Of a stretch of 64,000 nucleotides of DNA, positions 1-10,700 are shown piece after piece (position 1 is the first letter of the stretch; every line of letters starts with the position of its first letter). The notes below the pieces were generated by a model, which had not been told where the DNA came from, made no database searches, and saw only the letters and a list, made by a program, of their open reading frames with translations. The DNA is taken from assembly GCF_025989185.1 (NCBI RefSeq), contig NZ_JAPDNT010000007.1, forward strand, positions 1-64,000, written 5' to 3'. The stretch is from Limobrevibacterium gyesilva (lineage in GTDB: Bacteria > Pseudomonadota > Alphaproteobacteria > Acetobacterales > Acetobacteraceae). Made by a program: the position numbers and the translations under genes.

Positions 1-1543
1 GGGCGCGTTCAGGCCGGGCACGCTCGGGCCGCGCACGCTCAGGGGCTGCCTGCTCGGGGGCTGCCTGCTCGGTCGCCGCGTGTTCGAACAGCGGCACCTC
101 GGCGGGCGCTTCCTCGGCCGCGGCCGCGCTGCGCTTCGGCGCCGCGCGCCGCGGCTCGGCCTTCTTCGGCGCAGGCTTGCCGCGGGCGCGGCCACGTCCG
201 CGGCGGCCGTCGCTCTCGGCCCAATCGACGGGATCAAGCTCCTCGATCGTGATGCGCGGGATCTTGTGGCCGGTCAGCTTCTCGATCGCTTCCACCGCCA
301 GCCGGTCCTCGGGCGTGGCAATCGTGAAGGCGCGGCCCTCGCGCCCGGCACGGCCGGTGCGGCCGATGCGGTGCACATAGTCCTCGGCATGGTGCGGCAC
401 GTCGAAGTTGAACACATGGCTCAACCCGCCGATATCGATGCCCCGCGCCGCGACGTCGCTGCAGCACAGCAGCCGGAGTTCGCCGGCCTTGAACTTCTCC
501 AGCGTGGCGAAGCGCACCGACTGCGCCATGTCGCCGTGCAGCGCGCCGACGCTGAAATTGTGCTTGGCCAGCGACTTGTAGAGGATGTCCACGTCACGCT
601 TGCGGTTGCAGAAGATCAGCGCGTTCTGCACGTCCTCGCTGCGGATCAGGCGGCGCAGCGCCTCGCGCTTGTCGTGCTCGGCCACCAGCGCCAGGCGCTC
701 GGTGATGGTCGTCGCCACCGATGCGGGCTTGGAGACGGTGATCTCCTTCGGATTCTGCAGGAACGCATCGGCCAGCTTGCGGATCTCCGGCGCCATGGTG
801 GCGCTGAAGAACAGCGTCTGCCGGTTGGCCGGCAGCAGCGACACGATCTTCTCGACATCGGGGATGAACCCCATGTCCAGCATGCGGTCGGCCTCGTCGA
901 TCACCAGCACGCGAGTGTCGGTCAGCAGGATGCTGCCGCGCTCGAACATGTCCATCAGTCGGCCGGGGGTGGCGATCAGCACGTCCACGCCGCGCATCAG
1001 CACGTCCTTCTGATCGGACATGCTCTCGCCGCCGATGATCAGCGCGTGCGTCAGCTTCAGGTACTTGCCGTATTCGACGAAGTTCTCGGCGACTTGCAGC
1101 GCCAGTTCGCGCGTCGGCTCCAGGATCAGGCTGCGCGGCATGCGGGCGCGTGCACGGCTGCCGGACAGGATGTCCAGCATCGGCAGCGTGAAGCCGGCGG
1201 TCTTGCCGGTGCCGGTCTGCGCGCAGCCCAGCACGTCACGGCCGGCGAGCACCGCGGGAATGGCCATCTGCTGGATGGGCGTGGGCGAGCGGTAGCCCTT
1301 CTCGGCCACGGCACGCAGGATGGGCTCGGACAGGCCCAGCTCCTCGAAGCCAGGCGCGGCCGGCTCCGCCGGCGCCTCCGCTTCGGGCGCCTCGGCTTCG
1401 TTCGGGACGTCTTGGGGATGTTCTTCGGGGCGAGCATCCGGCGCGTCTTCGCGGATATGCGCCCCCGTGACAGGAACAGCATCGGGCGACGGCCCCGTGG
1501 CGTCGGGCTCCGCGTGTGCGGGCAGGTCCGCCGGGGCGGTCAT
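1..1543 (-). CDS. DEAD-box ATP-dependent RNA helicase, RhlE-like (3' end outside window)
   Basis: ATP-dependent unwinding or remodelling of structured RNA in the cytoplasm. About 514 codons are visible and the frame runs off the left edge. An acidic Ala/Pro/Glu-rich leader of about 65 residues precedes a Q-motif (PTPIQQMAIP), Walker A AQTGTGKT (Lys114), DEAD at 216-219, a SAT motif, and a second RecA domain with VAARGIDIGG and HRIGRTGRAGREG. A basic tail follows, ending in five-residue repeats at the window edge. The start ATG at 1543 gives an MTAPADLP N-terminus. The FEELGLSEPIL opening and the Gln motif resemble the RhlE group of small bacterial DEAD-box proteins that act in ribosome assembly or RNA decay; the exact subgroup is inferred. 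The gene diverges from the hydrolase at 1717. Confidence 0.93.
   Translation of the reverse strand, partial: MTAPADLPAHAEPDATGPSPDAVPVTGAHIREDAPDARPEEHPQDVPNEAEAPEAEAPAEPAAPGFEELGLSEPILRAVAEKGYRSPTPIQQMAIPAVLAGRDVLGCAQTGTGKTAGFTLPMLDILSGSRARARMPRSLILEPTRELALQVAENFVEYGKYLKLTHALIIGGESMSDQKDVLMRGVDVLIATPGRLMDMFERGSILLTDTRVLVIDEADRMLDMGFIPDVEKIVSLLPANRQTLFFSATMAPEIRKLADAFLQNPKEITVSKPASVATTITERLALVAEHDKREALRRLIRSEDVQNALIFCNRKRDVDILYKSLAKHNFSVGALHGDMAQSVRFATLEKFKAGELRLLCCSDVAARGIDIGGLSHVFNFDVPHHAEDYVHRIGRTGRAGREGRAFTIATPEDRLAVEAIEKLTGHKIPRITIEELDPVDWAESDGRRGRGRARGKPAPKKAEPRRAAPKRSAAAAEEAPAEVPLFEHAATEQAAPEQAAPERARPERARPERA
2..70 (-). repeat. 15-bp tandem repeats coding E(Q/R)A(A/R)P units
   Basis: Read on the minus strand, this end of the helicase gene codes two EQAAP units followed by ERARP, ERARP and ERA at the window edge. 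The 15-bp period makes a low-complexity basic tail. Such tails in DEAD-box helicases often bind RNA without specificity; that role is inferred here. The repeat may continue beyond the window. Confidence 0.8.
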
Positions 1544-1716
1544 GGGTTCGGTCAACGGAATGGTCTCGGTCAAATTGCCTGTGCTTCCATGGCAGCACCG
1601 ATGGCCGGTGCGCCGCAGCTAGCGCGCGGGTCGCGCACCTGTGCTGCGGCATATCTGGAAACGGCGGCCGAAAGTCAAGCTTGGCAGCGCCGCGAGGTGC
1701 CATTAACTCCGATTGT

Positions 1717-2418
1717 ATGCCCGAATCCGTTCTGTTCCTGCCTGGTTTGCTGTGCGACACCCGTCTGTGGCGCGACCAGATCGCTGCACTCTCCGACATT
1801 GCCCATGCAACCGTCGCGGACCTGACCCGCGACGACAGCGTCGACGACATGGCACGGCATGCGTTGCAAGGGATGCCAGATCGTTTCGCTTTATGCGGCC
1901 TTTCGATGGGCGGCTACGTGGCGCTCGCGCTGATGCGCCTGGCGCCCGATCGCGTCACCCGGTTGTGCCTGATGGACACCAGCGCCAGGCCCGACAGCGA
2001 GGAACAGGCGCGGCGCCGGCGCGGGCTGATCGCGATGACGCGCGCGCACCGCTTCCGCGGCGTGACGCCGCGCCTGCTGCCCATGCTGATCCATCCTGCC
2101 CGCCAGACGGACACGGCATTGACGCAGGAGGTGATGGACATGGCCGAGCGGGTCGGCCGTGACGCCTTCCTGCGCCAGCAGAATGCCATTCTGCATCGCC
2201 CGGACAGCCGCCCGCATCTTCCGGCCATCAACGTGCCCACGCGTGTCGCGGTCGGCAGCGACGATCAATTGACGCCGCCGGATCATGCACGGGAGATCGC
2301 CGCCGGCATTCCCGGCGCCATCCTGCACGTCGTCAGCAACAGCGGACATCTGCCGCCGATGGAGCGGCCGGATGAAGTTTCGGAAATTCTCCGCGATTGG
2401 CTGGCCGAAGCCTTATAA
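1717..2418 (+). CDS. Alpha/beta hydrolase
   Basis: A 233-residue soluble hydrolase of the small alpha/beta-fold group. It opens with a strand and oxyanion region (VLFLPGLLCDTRLW). The nucleophile elbow is GLSMGG with Ser63. The acid is probably within VGSDDQLTPP, and the base is the His of SGHLPP near the C-terminus, so the triad looks complete. The ATG at 1717 is chosen because the family signature begins straight after it; frames upstream of it code nothing recognisable. The substrate cannot be read from sequence. It may be an esterase or a hydrolase of a small metabolite. It diverges from the helicase and has no operon partner of known function. Confidence 0.88.
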   Translation: MPESVLFLPGLLCDTRLWRDQIAALSDIAHATVADLTRDDSVDDMARHALQGMPDRFALCGLSMGGYVALALMRLAPDRVTRLCLMDTSARPDSEEQARRRRGLIAMTRAHRFRGVTPRLLPMLIHPARQTDTALTQEVMDMAERVGRDAFLRQQNAILHRPDSRPHLPAINVPTRVAVGSDDQLTPPDHAREIAAGIPGAILHVVSNSGHLPPMERPDEVSEILRDWLAEAL

Positions 2419-2458
2419 TGCGTGAAGTCCGTCGCATTCTCCGATGAGAGTCTCAGCG

Positions 2459-2860
2459 ATGATCAGTTCCAGGACTACCTGCTTGCGCGTCCTCGCCGCC
2501 GTTGCGGTGGTCGGTGCTTTGGCCCTGCCCACTGCGGCACAGGCGTGGCGTGGCGGGTGCTGCGGCGGCGGGTGGGGTGGCGGCTGGCATGGCGGCTTTC
2601 GTGGCGGTGTATTCGTGGGGATCGCGCCACCCCCGATCTTCTTTGGCCCGCCGGTTTTCTTCGCCCCACCCCCCGTCGTCTTCGCCCAGCCCCCGGTCTT
2701 CCTCACCCCGCCGGCCTTTGCGGCCCCGCCGGCCTTCGCGCCCAGCGGTCGCTCCTGCGTCGCTGGCGCCTTTGTCTGCCCGCTCGACAATCCGGGTCCG
2801 CCCGGCGCCACCTGTTCGTGCCCGACCAATAATGGGCGTGCCTTCGGCCAGATTCGCTGA
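2459..2860 (+). CDS. Secreted Gly/Pro-rich small protein, function unknown
   Basis: About 133 residues, starting at ATG 2459 (MISSRTTCLRV); an in-frame ATG at 2444 adds five residues. A clear Sec signal peptide (hydrophobic AAVAVVGALALP, cleavage after AQA) is followed by WRGGCCGGGWGGGWHGG. Then come Pro/Phe/Ala repeats of the type PPVFFAPPPVVFAQPP, and a Cys-rich tail (RSCVAGAFVC, GATCSC). It is likely a periplasmic or cell-surface protein. Six cysteines suggest disulfides. I recognise no family. The GH15 gene follows after 14 bp, so the two may share a transcript. Confidence 0.65.
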   Translation: MISSRTTCLRVLAAVAVVGALALPTAAQAWRGGCCGGGWGGGWHGGFRGGVFVGIAPPPIFFGPPVFFAPPPVVFAQPPVFLTPPAFAAPPAFAPSGRSCVAGAFVCPLDNPGPPGATCSCPTNNGRAFGQIR

Positions 2861-2874
2861 CCGGCCCGAATATC

Positions 2875-4653
2875 TTGACCGACGACGACCACCCGCCACC
2901 GATCGGGGATTACGCGCTGATCGGAGACGGCACCACGGCGGCGCTGGTCGGCCGGGATGGTGCCATCGACTGGCTATGCTGGCCGCGCTTTGACAGCCCT
3001 GCCTGCTTCGCCGCCCTGCTGGGCACCCCCGGGCATGGCCGATGGCGCATCGCCCCCGCCGATGCGCACCCGCGCATCCATCGCCGCTACCGCGACGGCA
3101 CCCTGGTGCTGGAGACGCTGTTCGCCACTCCGGACGGGGAGGTGGCGCTGGTGGACTTCATGCCGCCTGGCCTGGGCTCGTCCAGCGTGATCCGCCTGGT
3201 GCAGGGCCGCCGGGGGCGAATTCCCATGCGCATGCACCTCCTGCCGCGCTTCGACTACGGCGCGGTCACGCCCTGGATCACCCCGCTGCCCGACGGCTCC
3301 GGCCTGCGCGCCATCGCCGGCCCCGACATGGCCGTGCTGCGCACGACGCTGCCCCTCGACCAGCGCGACGGCGCCACCACGGCCGCGTTCACCATATCCG
3401 CCGGCGAGACCGCCACGTTCGTGCTGACCTACGCCGCAAGCCACCTGCGGCCGCCCGTTGCCGTCGATCCCGCGGCGGCACTCACCGCCACCGAGGTGTT
3501 CTGGTCCGGCTGGTCCACCCGCTGCACCTATCATGGCTGCTATCGCGACGCGGTGCTGCGCTCCCTCGTCACGCTGAAGGCGCTCACCCATGCGCCCACC
3601 GGCGGCATCGTTGCCGCGCCCACGACCTCGCTGCCGGAGCAGCCCGGCGGCAGCCGCAACTGGGACTACCGTTATTGCTGGCTGCGCGATGCGTCGCTGA
3701 CGCTGCAGGCGCTCCTGCACGCCGGCTACACCGAGGAAGCGCGCGCCTGGATCGGCTGGCTGCAGCGCAGCGTCGCCGGACGGCCGGACCAGCTTCGCAT
3801 CCTCTACGGCCTGGCCGGGGAACGGCGCGTTCCCGAATGGGAAGCCGACTGGCTGCCCGGCTACCAGGGGGCACGTCCGGTGCGCATCGGCAACGGCGCT
3901 GCCGGCCAGTTGCAACTCGACGTGTTCGGCGAGGTGTCGGACACGCTGCATCTTGCCCGCACCAGCTTTCTGGGTGGTGACCCGCACGCCTGGGATCTGC
4001 AGCGCCAGCTGGTCGAGCATCTGGAAACCGTCTGGCACCTGCCGGACGAAGGCATCTGGGAGGTGCGCGGCGGCCGCCGGCATTTCACCTTCTCGAAAAT
4101 CATGGCCTGGGTCGCGCTCGACCGCGCCATCGCCAGTGCCGAGACCTTCGCGCTCCCTGCACCGCTGGACCGTTGGCGCGCTCTGCGCACGCGCATCCAC
4201 GACACTGTCTGCGCCGAGGGTTTCGACCGCACGCTGAACAGCTTCACCCAGAGTTTCGGCACCAGGGACCTCGACGCCAGCCTGCTGCTGATCCCGCAGC
4301 TCGGCTTCCTGCCGGCCGGCGATCCGCGTGTGGCCGGCACGATCGCTGCCATCGAGCGCACCCTGCTGACCGACGGGCTGGTGCGCCGCTACGACACCAA
4401 CACCGGCCAGGACGGCCTGCCCCCCGGCGAAGGCGCGTTCCTTGCCTGCAGTTTCTGGCTTGCCGAGGCCATGGCAAGGCAGGGCCGCATGGACGAAGCT
4501 CGCACCCTGTTCGAACGCCTGCTCGCACTCTGCAACGATGTCGGCCTGCTCGCCGAGGAATACGACCCCGCCACCAGAACCCAGCTCGGCAATTTTCCCC
4601 AGGCCCTCACCCATGCCGCCCTGATCCGGGCCGCGCTGGTGCTGGGCACGTAA
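2875..4653 (+). CDS. Glycoside hydrolase family 15 protein (glucoamylase/trehalase-like)
   Basis: A 592-residue cytoplasmic enzyme expected to release glucose from alpha-glucans or trehalose with inversion. The N-terminus has the family opening IGDYALIGDGTTAALVGRDG, then a beta-sandwich domain to about residue 220. The (alpha/alpha)6 barrel follows, with PGGSRNWDYRYCWLRD near residues 259-274 and a C-terminal LLAEEYDP...LGNFPQALTHA, which carries the usual catalytic glutamate region. The start is TTG at 2875, because the family's N-terminal signature begins within ten residues and the next Met is deep inside the domain. No signal peptide is present. Trehalase activity versus glucoamylase activity cannot be separated by eye. 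A 7-bp stem-loop lies just after the stop. Confidence 0.92.
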   Translation: MTDDDHPPPIGDYALIGDGTTAALVGRDGAIDWLCWPRFDSPACFAALLGTPGHGRWRIAPADAHPRIHRRYRDGTLVLETLFATPDGEVALVDFMPPGLGSSSVIRLVQGRRGRIPMRMHLLPRFDYGAVTPWITPLPDGSGLRAIAGPDMAVLRTTLPLDQRDGATTAAFTISAGETATFVLTYAASHLRPPVAVDPAAALTATEVFWSGWSTRCTYHGCYRDAVLRSLVTLKALTHAPTGGIVAAPTTSLPEQPGGSRNWDYRYCWLRDASLTLQALLHAGYTEEARAWIGWLQRSVAGRPDQLRILYGLAGERRVPEWEADWLPGYQGARPVRIGNGAAGQLQLDVFGEVSDTLHLARTSFLGGDPHAWDLQRQLVEHLETVWHLPDEGIWEVRGGRRHFTFSKIMAWVALDRAIASAETFALPAPLDRWRALRTRIHDTVCAEGFDRTLNSFTQSFGTRDLDASLLLIPQLGFLPAGDPRVAGTIAAIERTLLTDGLVRRYDTNTGQDGLPPGEGAFLACSFWLAEAMARQGRMDEARTLFERLLALCNDVGLLAEEYDPATRTQLGNFPQALTHAALIRAALVLGT

Positions 4654-4674
4654 GGCGGCGCGTCGGCCCGCCTT
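4652..4674. terminator. Hairpin between convergent GH15 and RND genes
   Basis: A perfect 7-bp inverted repeat (AAGGCGG at 4652-4658 with CCGCCTT at 4668-4674, 9-nt loop) fills the 23-bp gap between two convergent stop codons. Flanking As and Ts are few, so it is a plausible but weak bidirectional terminator. Confidence 0.5.
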
Positions 4675-4676
4675 CC

Positions 4677-7600
4677 TTATTCCGCCGCCGCCAGCGCCGC
4701 GCGGCGCGGGCGGCGTTGCAGGGCGAGGTAGACGATAGGGGTGGTGTAGAGGGTCAGGGCCTGGGAGACGATCAGGCCGCCGACGATGGCGATGCCCAGG
4801 GGGCGGCGCAGCTCGGCGCCGGTGCCGAAGGCCAGGGCCAGCGGCAAGGCGCCGAGCAGGGCCGCCAGCGTGGTCATGATGATCGGGCGGAAGCGTTCCA
4901 GGCAGGCGGCGTGGATGGCCTCCTGCGGCGAGCGGTTGTGCTGGCGTTCCTCTTCGAGGGCGAAGTCCACCAGCATGATCGCGTTCTTCTTCACGATGCC
5001 CATCAGCAGCAGGATGCCGATGATGGCCATGATCGACAGGTCGGTGCCGGTGACGAGCAGCGCCAGCAGCGCGCCCAGCCCGGCGGAGGGCAGGGTGGAG
5101 ATGATCGTCAGCGGCTGTGTCAGGCTCTCGTAGAGCACGCCGAGCACGATGTAGATCGCGAGCAGGGCGGCGGCGATCAGCAGCGGTTGCGAGCTGAGGC
5201 TGTCGGTCAGGAAGCGGGCGTTGCCGGCGAACTGGGTGCGGATGGTCTCCGGCATGTGCAGGTCATTGGCGGCCTGCTGCACGGCGGCGAGCGCATCACC
5301 CATGGCCACGCCGGGGGTGACGTTGAAGGTGATCGTGGCGGCGGGGTACTGGCCCTGGTGGCGAACCGCCAGCGGCGCGATGCCGCGCTCCACGGAGACG
5401 ACGCTGCCCAGCGGAATCTGCTGCCCGTTGCTGGCGCCGACGAAGATGCGGTTGAGCATGACCGGGTCGGTCTGCAGCGCCGGGTCGGCTTCCAGCACGA
5501 CGCGATACTGGTTGCGCTGGGCGTAGATGATCGAGATCTGGCGCTGCGCGAAGGCATTGTTCAGCGCGTTGTCGATGGCTGACACCGAGACGCCCAGGCG
5601 GGATGCTGCCACACGGTCGATCACCACATTGGCCTGCGGGCCGGCGCGATCCTGGTCGCTGCTGACATCGGCGACGAGCGGCACCGCGCGCAGCCGGTCC
5701 ACCAGGCGCTGCGTCCAGTCGCGCAGCTCCGTCAGATCCTGGTCGATCAGCACGAACTGGTTGGATCCGCCGGAACGCCCGCCGCCGCGCAGGTCCTGGG
5801 CCGAGAACAGGAAGACCTGCAGCCCGCCCACGCGGGCGAGCTGCGGGCGCAGGCGGGCGATGACCTGCTCCGACGACACGCCGCGTTCGGGCAGCGGCTT
5901 GAGGCTGACGGTGAGCTGGCCGCGGTTCAGCGACGACCAGCCGGAGGTGACGCCGATCACCGAGCCGACGCCGGCGACGGCGGGGTCCTTCAGGATGATC
6001 TCGACGGCGGCGCGCTGCCGCTCACCCATGGCGGTGAACGAGATCGACGGGTCGGCCAGCGTCCCGCCCTGGATCAATCCGATATCCTGCGTCGGAAAGA
6101 AGCCCTTGGGGACGATGGTGTAGAGCCAGACCGTCAGCCCCACCGTGGCGATGGTGGAGAGCAGCATCAACACGCGGTGCCGCAGCGCCCAGTCCAGGGT
6201 GCCGGCGTAGAGCCGCAAGGTGGCCTTGAAGGCGCGGTCCACGCCGGCGTCGATGCGCGTCCACAGCGTCCGCTTGCGGGGTGGCGCGTCGGCCCGCATG
6301 AGGCGCCCGCACAGCATCGGCGTCAGCGTCAGCGACACCAAGGCGGACACGGCGATGGCCAGCGTCAGCGTCACCGCGAATTCATGGAACAGCCGGCCGA
6401 GGATGCCGCCCATGAAGATGATGGGGATGAAGACGGCGACGAGCGAGATGCTGATCGACATCACCGTGAAGCCGATCTGCCGAGCGCCGTCGAACGCCGC
6501 CTGCAGCGGCCGCTTGCCCTGCTCCATGTGGCGGACGATGTTCTCGATCATCACGATGGCGTCGTCGACGACGAAGCCGACCGAGATGGTCAGTGCCATC
6601 AGCGAGAAATTGTCGAGCGAGAAGCCGTACAGCCACATCGCCGCCAGCGTGCCGGCGATGGACAGCGGCACGGTCACGCCGGCGGCGACGGTGGGCACGG
6701 CCCGGCGCATGAACAGCAGCACCACCAGCAGCACCAGCGCCACCGAGATCAGCAGCGTGTACTGCACGTCGTCGACGCTGGCGCGGATGGTGCTGGTCCG
6801 GTCCGACAGGATGGTGAGCTTCACGTCCGGCGGCATCCACGACCGCAGCAGCGGCAGCACCGCCTTCACGTTGTCCACCGTCGCGATCACGTTCGCGCCG
6901 GCGGATTTCGTCACCGTCAGCAGAATCGCCGGCTGGTTGCCGAACCAGGCGGCGAGGCGAACGTTGGCCACGCCGTCGACCACGCTGGCGACGTCGGACA
7001 GGCGCACCACGGCGCCGTTCGCGGTCTTCAGCACCAGCGGCGCGTATTGCGCGGCGCGCGACATCTGGCCGTTCAGCCCGATCGTCTCCGCGCGCTCGGG
7101 CCCCTGGAAGCCGCCGGTGGCGCCGTAGACGTTGGACTGGCGGATGGCGGTGTAGACGTCCTGGGTGGACAGCCCGGCCGCGGCCAGCGCGGCCGGGTCC
7201 AGCCGCACCCGCACGGCCGGCTTCTCGGCGCCGTTCACCGTCACCTGCGACACGCCTTCGACCTGCGACAGCCGCTGCGCCAGGATGCTGTCGGCGGCGT
7301 CGTAGACCTGCGCCATCGACAGCGTGTCGGAGGTCAGCGCGATCGTCATGATCGGCGCTTCGGCCGGGTTGAACTTGCGGAAATACGGCCGCGTCGGCAG
7401 GTCCGCCGGCAGGTCGGCCGTGGCCGCGTTGATGGCAGCCTGCACGTCGTGCGCGGCGCCGTCGATGCTGCGGTTGATGTCGAACTGCACGACGATGCTG
7501 GTCGAGCCGACGGAGCTGGTCGAGGTGATCTCGGTCACCCCGGCGATCTCGCCCAGCCGGCGCTCCAGCGGGGCTGCGATCGAGGCGGCCATCGTCTCGG

Positions 7601-7766
7601 GGTCGGCCCCCGGGCGCGCCGCGAACACCACGATGGTGGGGATGTCCACGCTGGGCAGCGGTGCCACCGGCAGGAAGCGATAGGCGACGGCGCCGGCCAG
7701 CAGCAGCCCGAGGGAGAGCAGCACGGTGGCGACGGGGCGGCGGATGAAGGCGGCCGAGAACCCCAT
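4677..7766 (-). CDS. RND efflux pump, inner-membrane subunit (MdtC-like)
   Basis: A 1029-residue resistance-nodulation-division proton antiporter. It has an N-terminal membrane helix after FIRRPVATVL, a first periplasmic loop of pore and docking domains, and a second half repeating the plan. The TM4 proton relay GFVVDDAIVMIEN is intact near residue 400, and the TM10 segment GIVKKNAIMLVDFALE carries the partner Lys. It is the last gene of the efflux operon, 6 bp after the other RND gene. Two adjacent, similar-length RND genes behind one adaptor match the MdtB/MdtC arrangement, where the two form a mixed trimer. Substrates are unknown; MdtABC-type pumps export novobiocin, bile salts and related compounds. 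Confidence 0.93.
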   Translation of the reverse strand: MGFSAAFIRRPVATVLLSLGLLLAGAVAYRFLPVAPLPSVDIPTIVVFAARPGADPETMAASIAAPLERRLGEIAGVTEITSTSSVGSTSIVVQFDINRSIDGAAHDVQAAINAATADLPADLPTRPYFRKFNPAEAPIMTIALTSDTLSMAQVYDAADSILAQRLSQVEGVSQVTVNGAEKPAVRVRLDPAALAAAGLSTQDVYTAIRQSNVYGATGGFQGPERAETIGLNGQMSRAAQYAPLVLKTANGAVVRLSDVASVVDGVANVRLAAWFGNQPAILLTVTKSAGANVIATVDNVKAVLPLLRSWMPPDVKLTILSDRTSTIRASVDDVQYTLLISVALVLLVVLLFMRRAVPTVAAGVTVPLSIAGTLAAMWLYGFSLDNFSLMALTISVGFVVDDAIVMIENIVRHMEQGKRPLQAAFDGARQIGFTVMSISISLVAVFIPIIFMGGILGRLFHEFAVTLTLAIAVSALVSLTLTPMLCGRLMRADAPPRKRTLWTRIDAGVDRAFKATLRLYAGTLDWALRHRVLMLLSTIATVGLTVWLYTIVPKGFFPTQDIGLIQGGTLADPSISFTAMGERQRAAVEIILKDPAVAGVGSVIGVTSGWSSLNRGQLTVSLKPLPERGVSSEQVIARLRPQLARVGGLQVFLFSAQDLRGGGRSGGSNQFVLIDQDLTELRDWTQRLVDRLRAVPLVADVSSDQDRAGPQANVVIDRVAASRLGVSVSAIDNALNNAFAQRQISIIYAQRNQYRVVLEADPALQTDPVMLNRIFVGASNGQQIPLGSVVSVERGIAPLAVRHQGQYPAATITFNVTPGVAMGDALAAVQQAANDLHMPETIRTQFAGNARFLTDSLSSQPLLIAAALLAIYIVLGVLYESLTQPLTIISTLPSAGLGALLALLVTGTDLSIMAIIGILLLMGIVKKNAIMLVDFALEEERQHNRSPQEAIHAACLERFRPIIMTTLAALLGALPLALAFGTGAELRRPLGIAIVGGLIVSQALTLYTTPIVYLALQRRPRRAALAAAE

Positions 7767-7772
7767 GGCGGG

Positions 7773-10700
7773 CTACTCCGCCGGGGCCGCGCCGGCGGCC
7801 GGGCCCGCGACGCGCAGCCGCAGCCGCTCCAGCGCCAGATAGATGGCGGGCGTGGTGTAAAGGGTCAGCAACTGGCTCAGCAGCAGGCCGCCGACGATCG
7901 TGACACCCAGCGGGAACCGCAGCTCCGAGCCGGTGCCGCGTTCGATCACCAGCGGCAGCGCGCCCAGCAGCGCGGCCATGGTGGTCATCATGATCGGCCG
8001 GAAACGCAGCAGGCAGGCTTCCTCGATCGCCGCTTCGGGCGAGATCATGCGGGTGCGCTCCGCCTCGATCGCGAAGTCGATCATCATGATCGCGTTCTTC
8101 TTCACGATGCCCATCAGCAGCACCACGCCCACCAGCGCCACCAGCGACAGGTCCGAGCCGACGAGCATCAGCGCCAGCAGCGCGCCGATGCCGGCCGAGG
8201 GCAGGGTGGACAGGATGGTCAGCGGATGGATCGTGCTTTCGTACAGCACGCCCAGCACGATGTAGATCACCACCACCGCCGCCAGGATCAGCCACGGCTC
8301 GCTGGCCAGCGACCGCTGGAACTCCGCGGCATCGCCGGAATAGCTGCCGGAGATCGTCGCCGGCAGGCTGATCTCGTGTTCCGCCGCGGCCACGGCCTCG
8401 ACGGCCTGGCTCAGCGATGCTCCCTGCGCCAGGTTGAAGCTGATGGTGACCGAGGGAAACTGCGCCTCATGCGTGATCGCCAGCGGCGCGGTCACGCGCT
8501 CGATCGTGGCGATGGCCGTCAGCGGCACCTGGGCGCCGCCGTTACCGGGCATATGCAGTTGCAGCAGCGAGGACGGGTCGGCCTGCCAGGACGGGTCGGC
8601 CTCCAGCACCACGCGATACTGGTTGGCCTGGGTGAAGATGGTGGAGATCTGGCGCTGGCCGAAGCTGTCGTACAGGATGTCCTGCACCTCCTGCATGGTC
8701 ACGCCCAACCGCATGGCGGCGTCGCGATCGACCCGGATGAAGGTGCGGAAGCCGTTGTTCTGCTGGTCGCTGGTCACGTCGCGCAGGATCGGCATGGCCT
8801 TCAGCCGGTCCAGCAGCCGCGGCGCCCAGGTGTTGAGCTCCTGCGCATCGGTGTCGATGAGCGTGTACTGGAACTGGGTGCGGCTGACGCGGGTGCCGAT
8901 CTGGATGTCCTGCACCGGCTGCATGAACACCGACAGGCCGGGGATGCCGGCCAGGCGCGCGGTCAGCCGCGTGGCGATGGCGTCGGCCGACTCGCTGCGC
9001 TCCCGGCGCGGCTTCAGCGTGATGGTGAGGCGGCCGGTGTTCGGGGTGGCGTTGATCGAGCCCGCGCCGACGAACGACACCACGCTCGTCACCGCCGGAT
9101 CCTGGCGGATCAGCTCGGCCGCCTGGTCCTGCAACGCGCTCATGCGCGGGATGGAGACGCTCTGCTCAGCTTCGGTCACGGCCACGATCACGCCGGTGTC
9201 CTGCAGCGGCAGGAAGCCCTTGGGCACGATCACGTACAGGAACACCGTGCCGGCCAGTGTGCCGGCCGCCACCAGCAGCACGAAACGCTGGTGGCGCAAC
9301 GACCAGAACAGGGTGCGCCGGTAGAAGCGCAGCATTGCCTGGAACCCGGCCTCGCCGGCGCGCGCGATCCAGCCTGGCCGCGCTTCGCTGGCCGGCTTCA
9401 GCAGCCGCCCGCACATCATCGGCGTCAGCGTCAGCGACACCACGGCCGAGACGATGACGGACACCGACAACACCACCGCGAACTCGCTGAACAGCCGCCC
9501 GACCACGCCGGTCATGAACAGCAGCGGGATGAACACCGCGATCAGCGACACCGTCAGCGACACGATGGTGAAGCCGATCTGGGCCGCGCCCTTGTAGGCG
9601 GCCTCCAGCGGCTTCATCCCGTCCTCGATGTAGCGCACGACGTTCTCGATCATCACGATCGCGTCGTCGACCACGAAGCCGGTCGCGACAGTCAGGGCCA
9701 TCAGCGACAGGTTGTCGAGCCCGTAGCCGCACAGCGCCATCACGCCGAACGTGCCGACCAGCGACAGCGGCAACGCCACGGCCGGGATCACGGTGGCGCG
9801 CCAGCTGCGCAGGAACACGTAGATCACCAGCACGACGAGGAAGATGGACAGGATCAGCGTCGCCTGCACGTCGTTCACACTGGCGCGGATGGTCTCGGTG
9901 CGGTCGTTCACGATCACCATGTTGATGGCGGCCGGCATGGCGCGGCGCAGGTTCGGCAGCTCGCGCTTGATGCGGTCCACCGTCTGCACGATGTTGGCGC
10001 CGGGCTGGCGCTGCACGTCGATGACGACGGCCGGCTGGCCCTGGTAGCGCGCGCCGGTGCGGTCGTTCTCCACGCCGCCCACCACGCTGCCGACATCGGA
10101 CATGCGCACCGGGGCGCCGTTGCGATAGGCGATCAGCAGGCTGCGGTAGGCATCGGGGCTCAGCAGCTGGTCGTTCGCCCCCAGCGCCACCGCCTGGCGC
10201 GGCCCGTCGAAGCCGCCCTTGGCGCCGTTCACGTTGGCGGCGGCCACGGCGCTGCGCACATCCTCCATCGACAGGCCGTAGGCGGCCAGCCGCGCGGGAT
10301 CGACGCGCACCCGCACCGCCGGGCGCATGTTGCCCTGCACCGTCACCTTGCCCACGCCGTCGATCTCGCTGAGCTTCGGCTGCAGCAGCGTGTCCGCGGC
10401 GTCGCTGACCCGGTCGAGCGTGATGTTGTCGGACATCAGCGCCAGCGTGATGATCGGCGCGTCCGCCGGGTTCACCTTCGAGTAGACCGGCGGATAGGGC
10501 AGGCTGGACGGCAGCGTCCCCGCAGCGGCGTTGATCGCCGCCTGCACGTCCTGCGAGGCGCTGTCGATGTTGCGGTTCAGCGAGAACTGCAGGGTGATCT
10601 GGCTGGTGCCCTCCGAACTGGTGGAGGTCATCGTCGTCAGGCCCTGGATCTGCCCGAACTGGCGTTCCAGCGAGGCGGTGATCAGGTTCGCGACCGTGTC

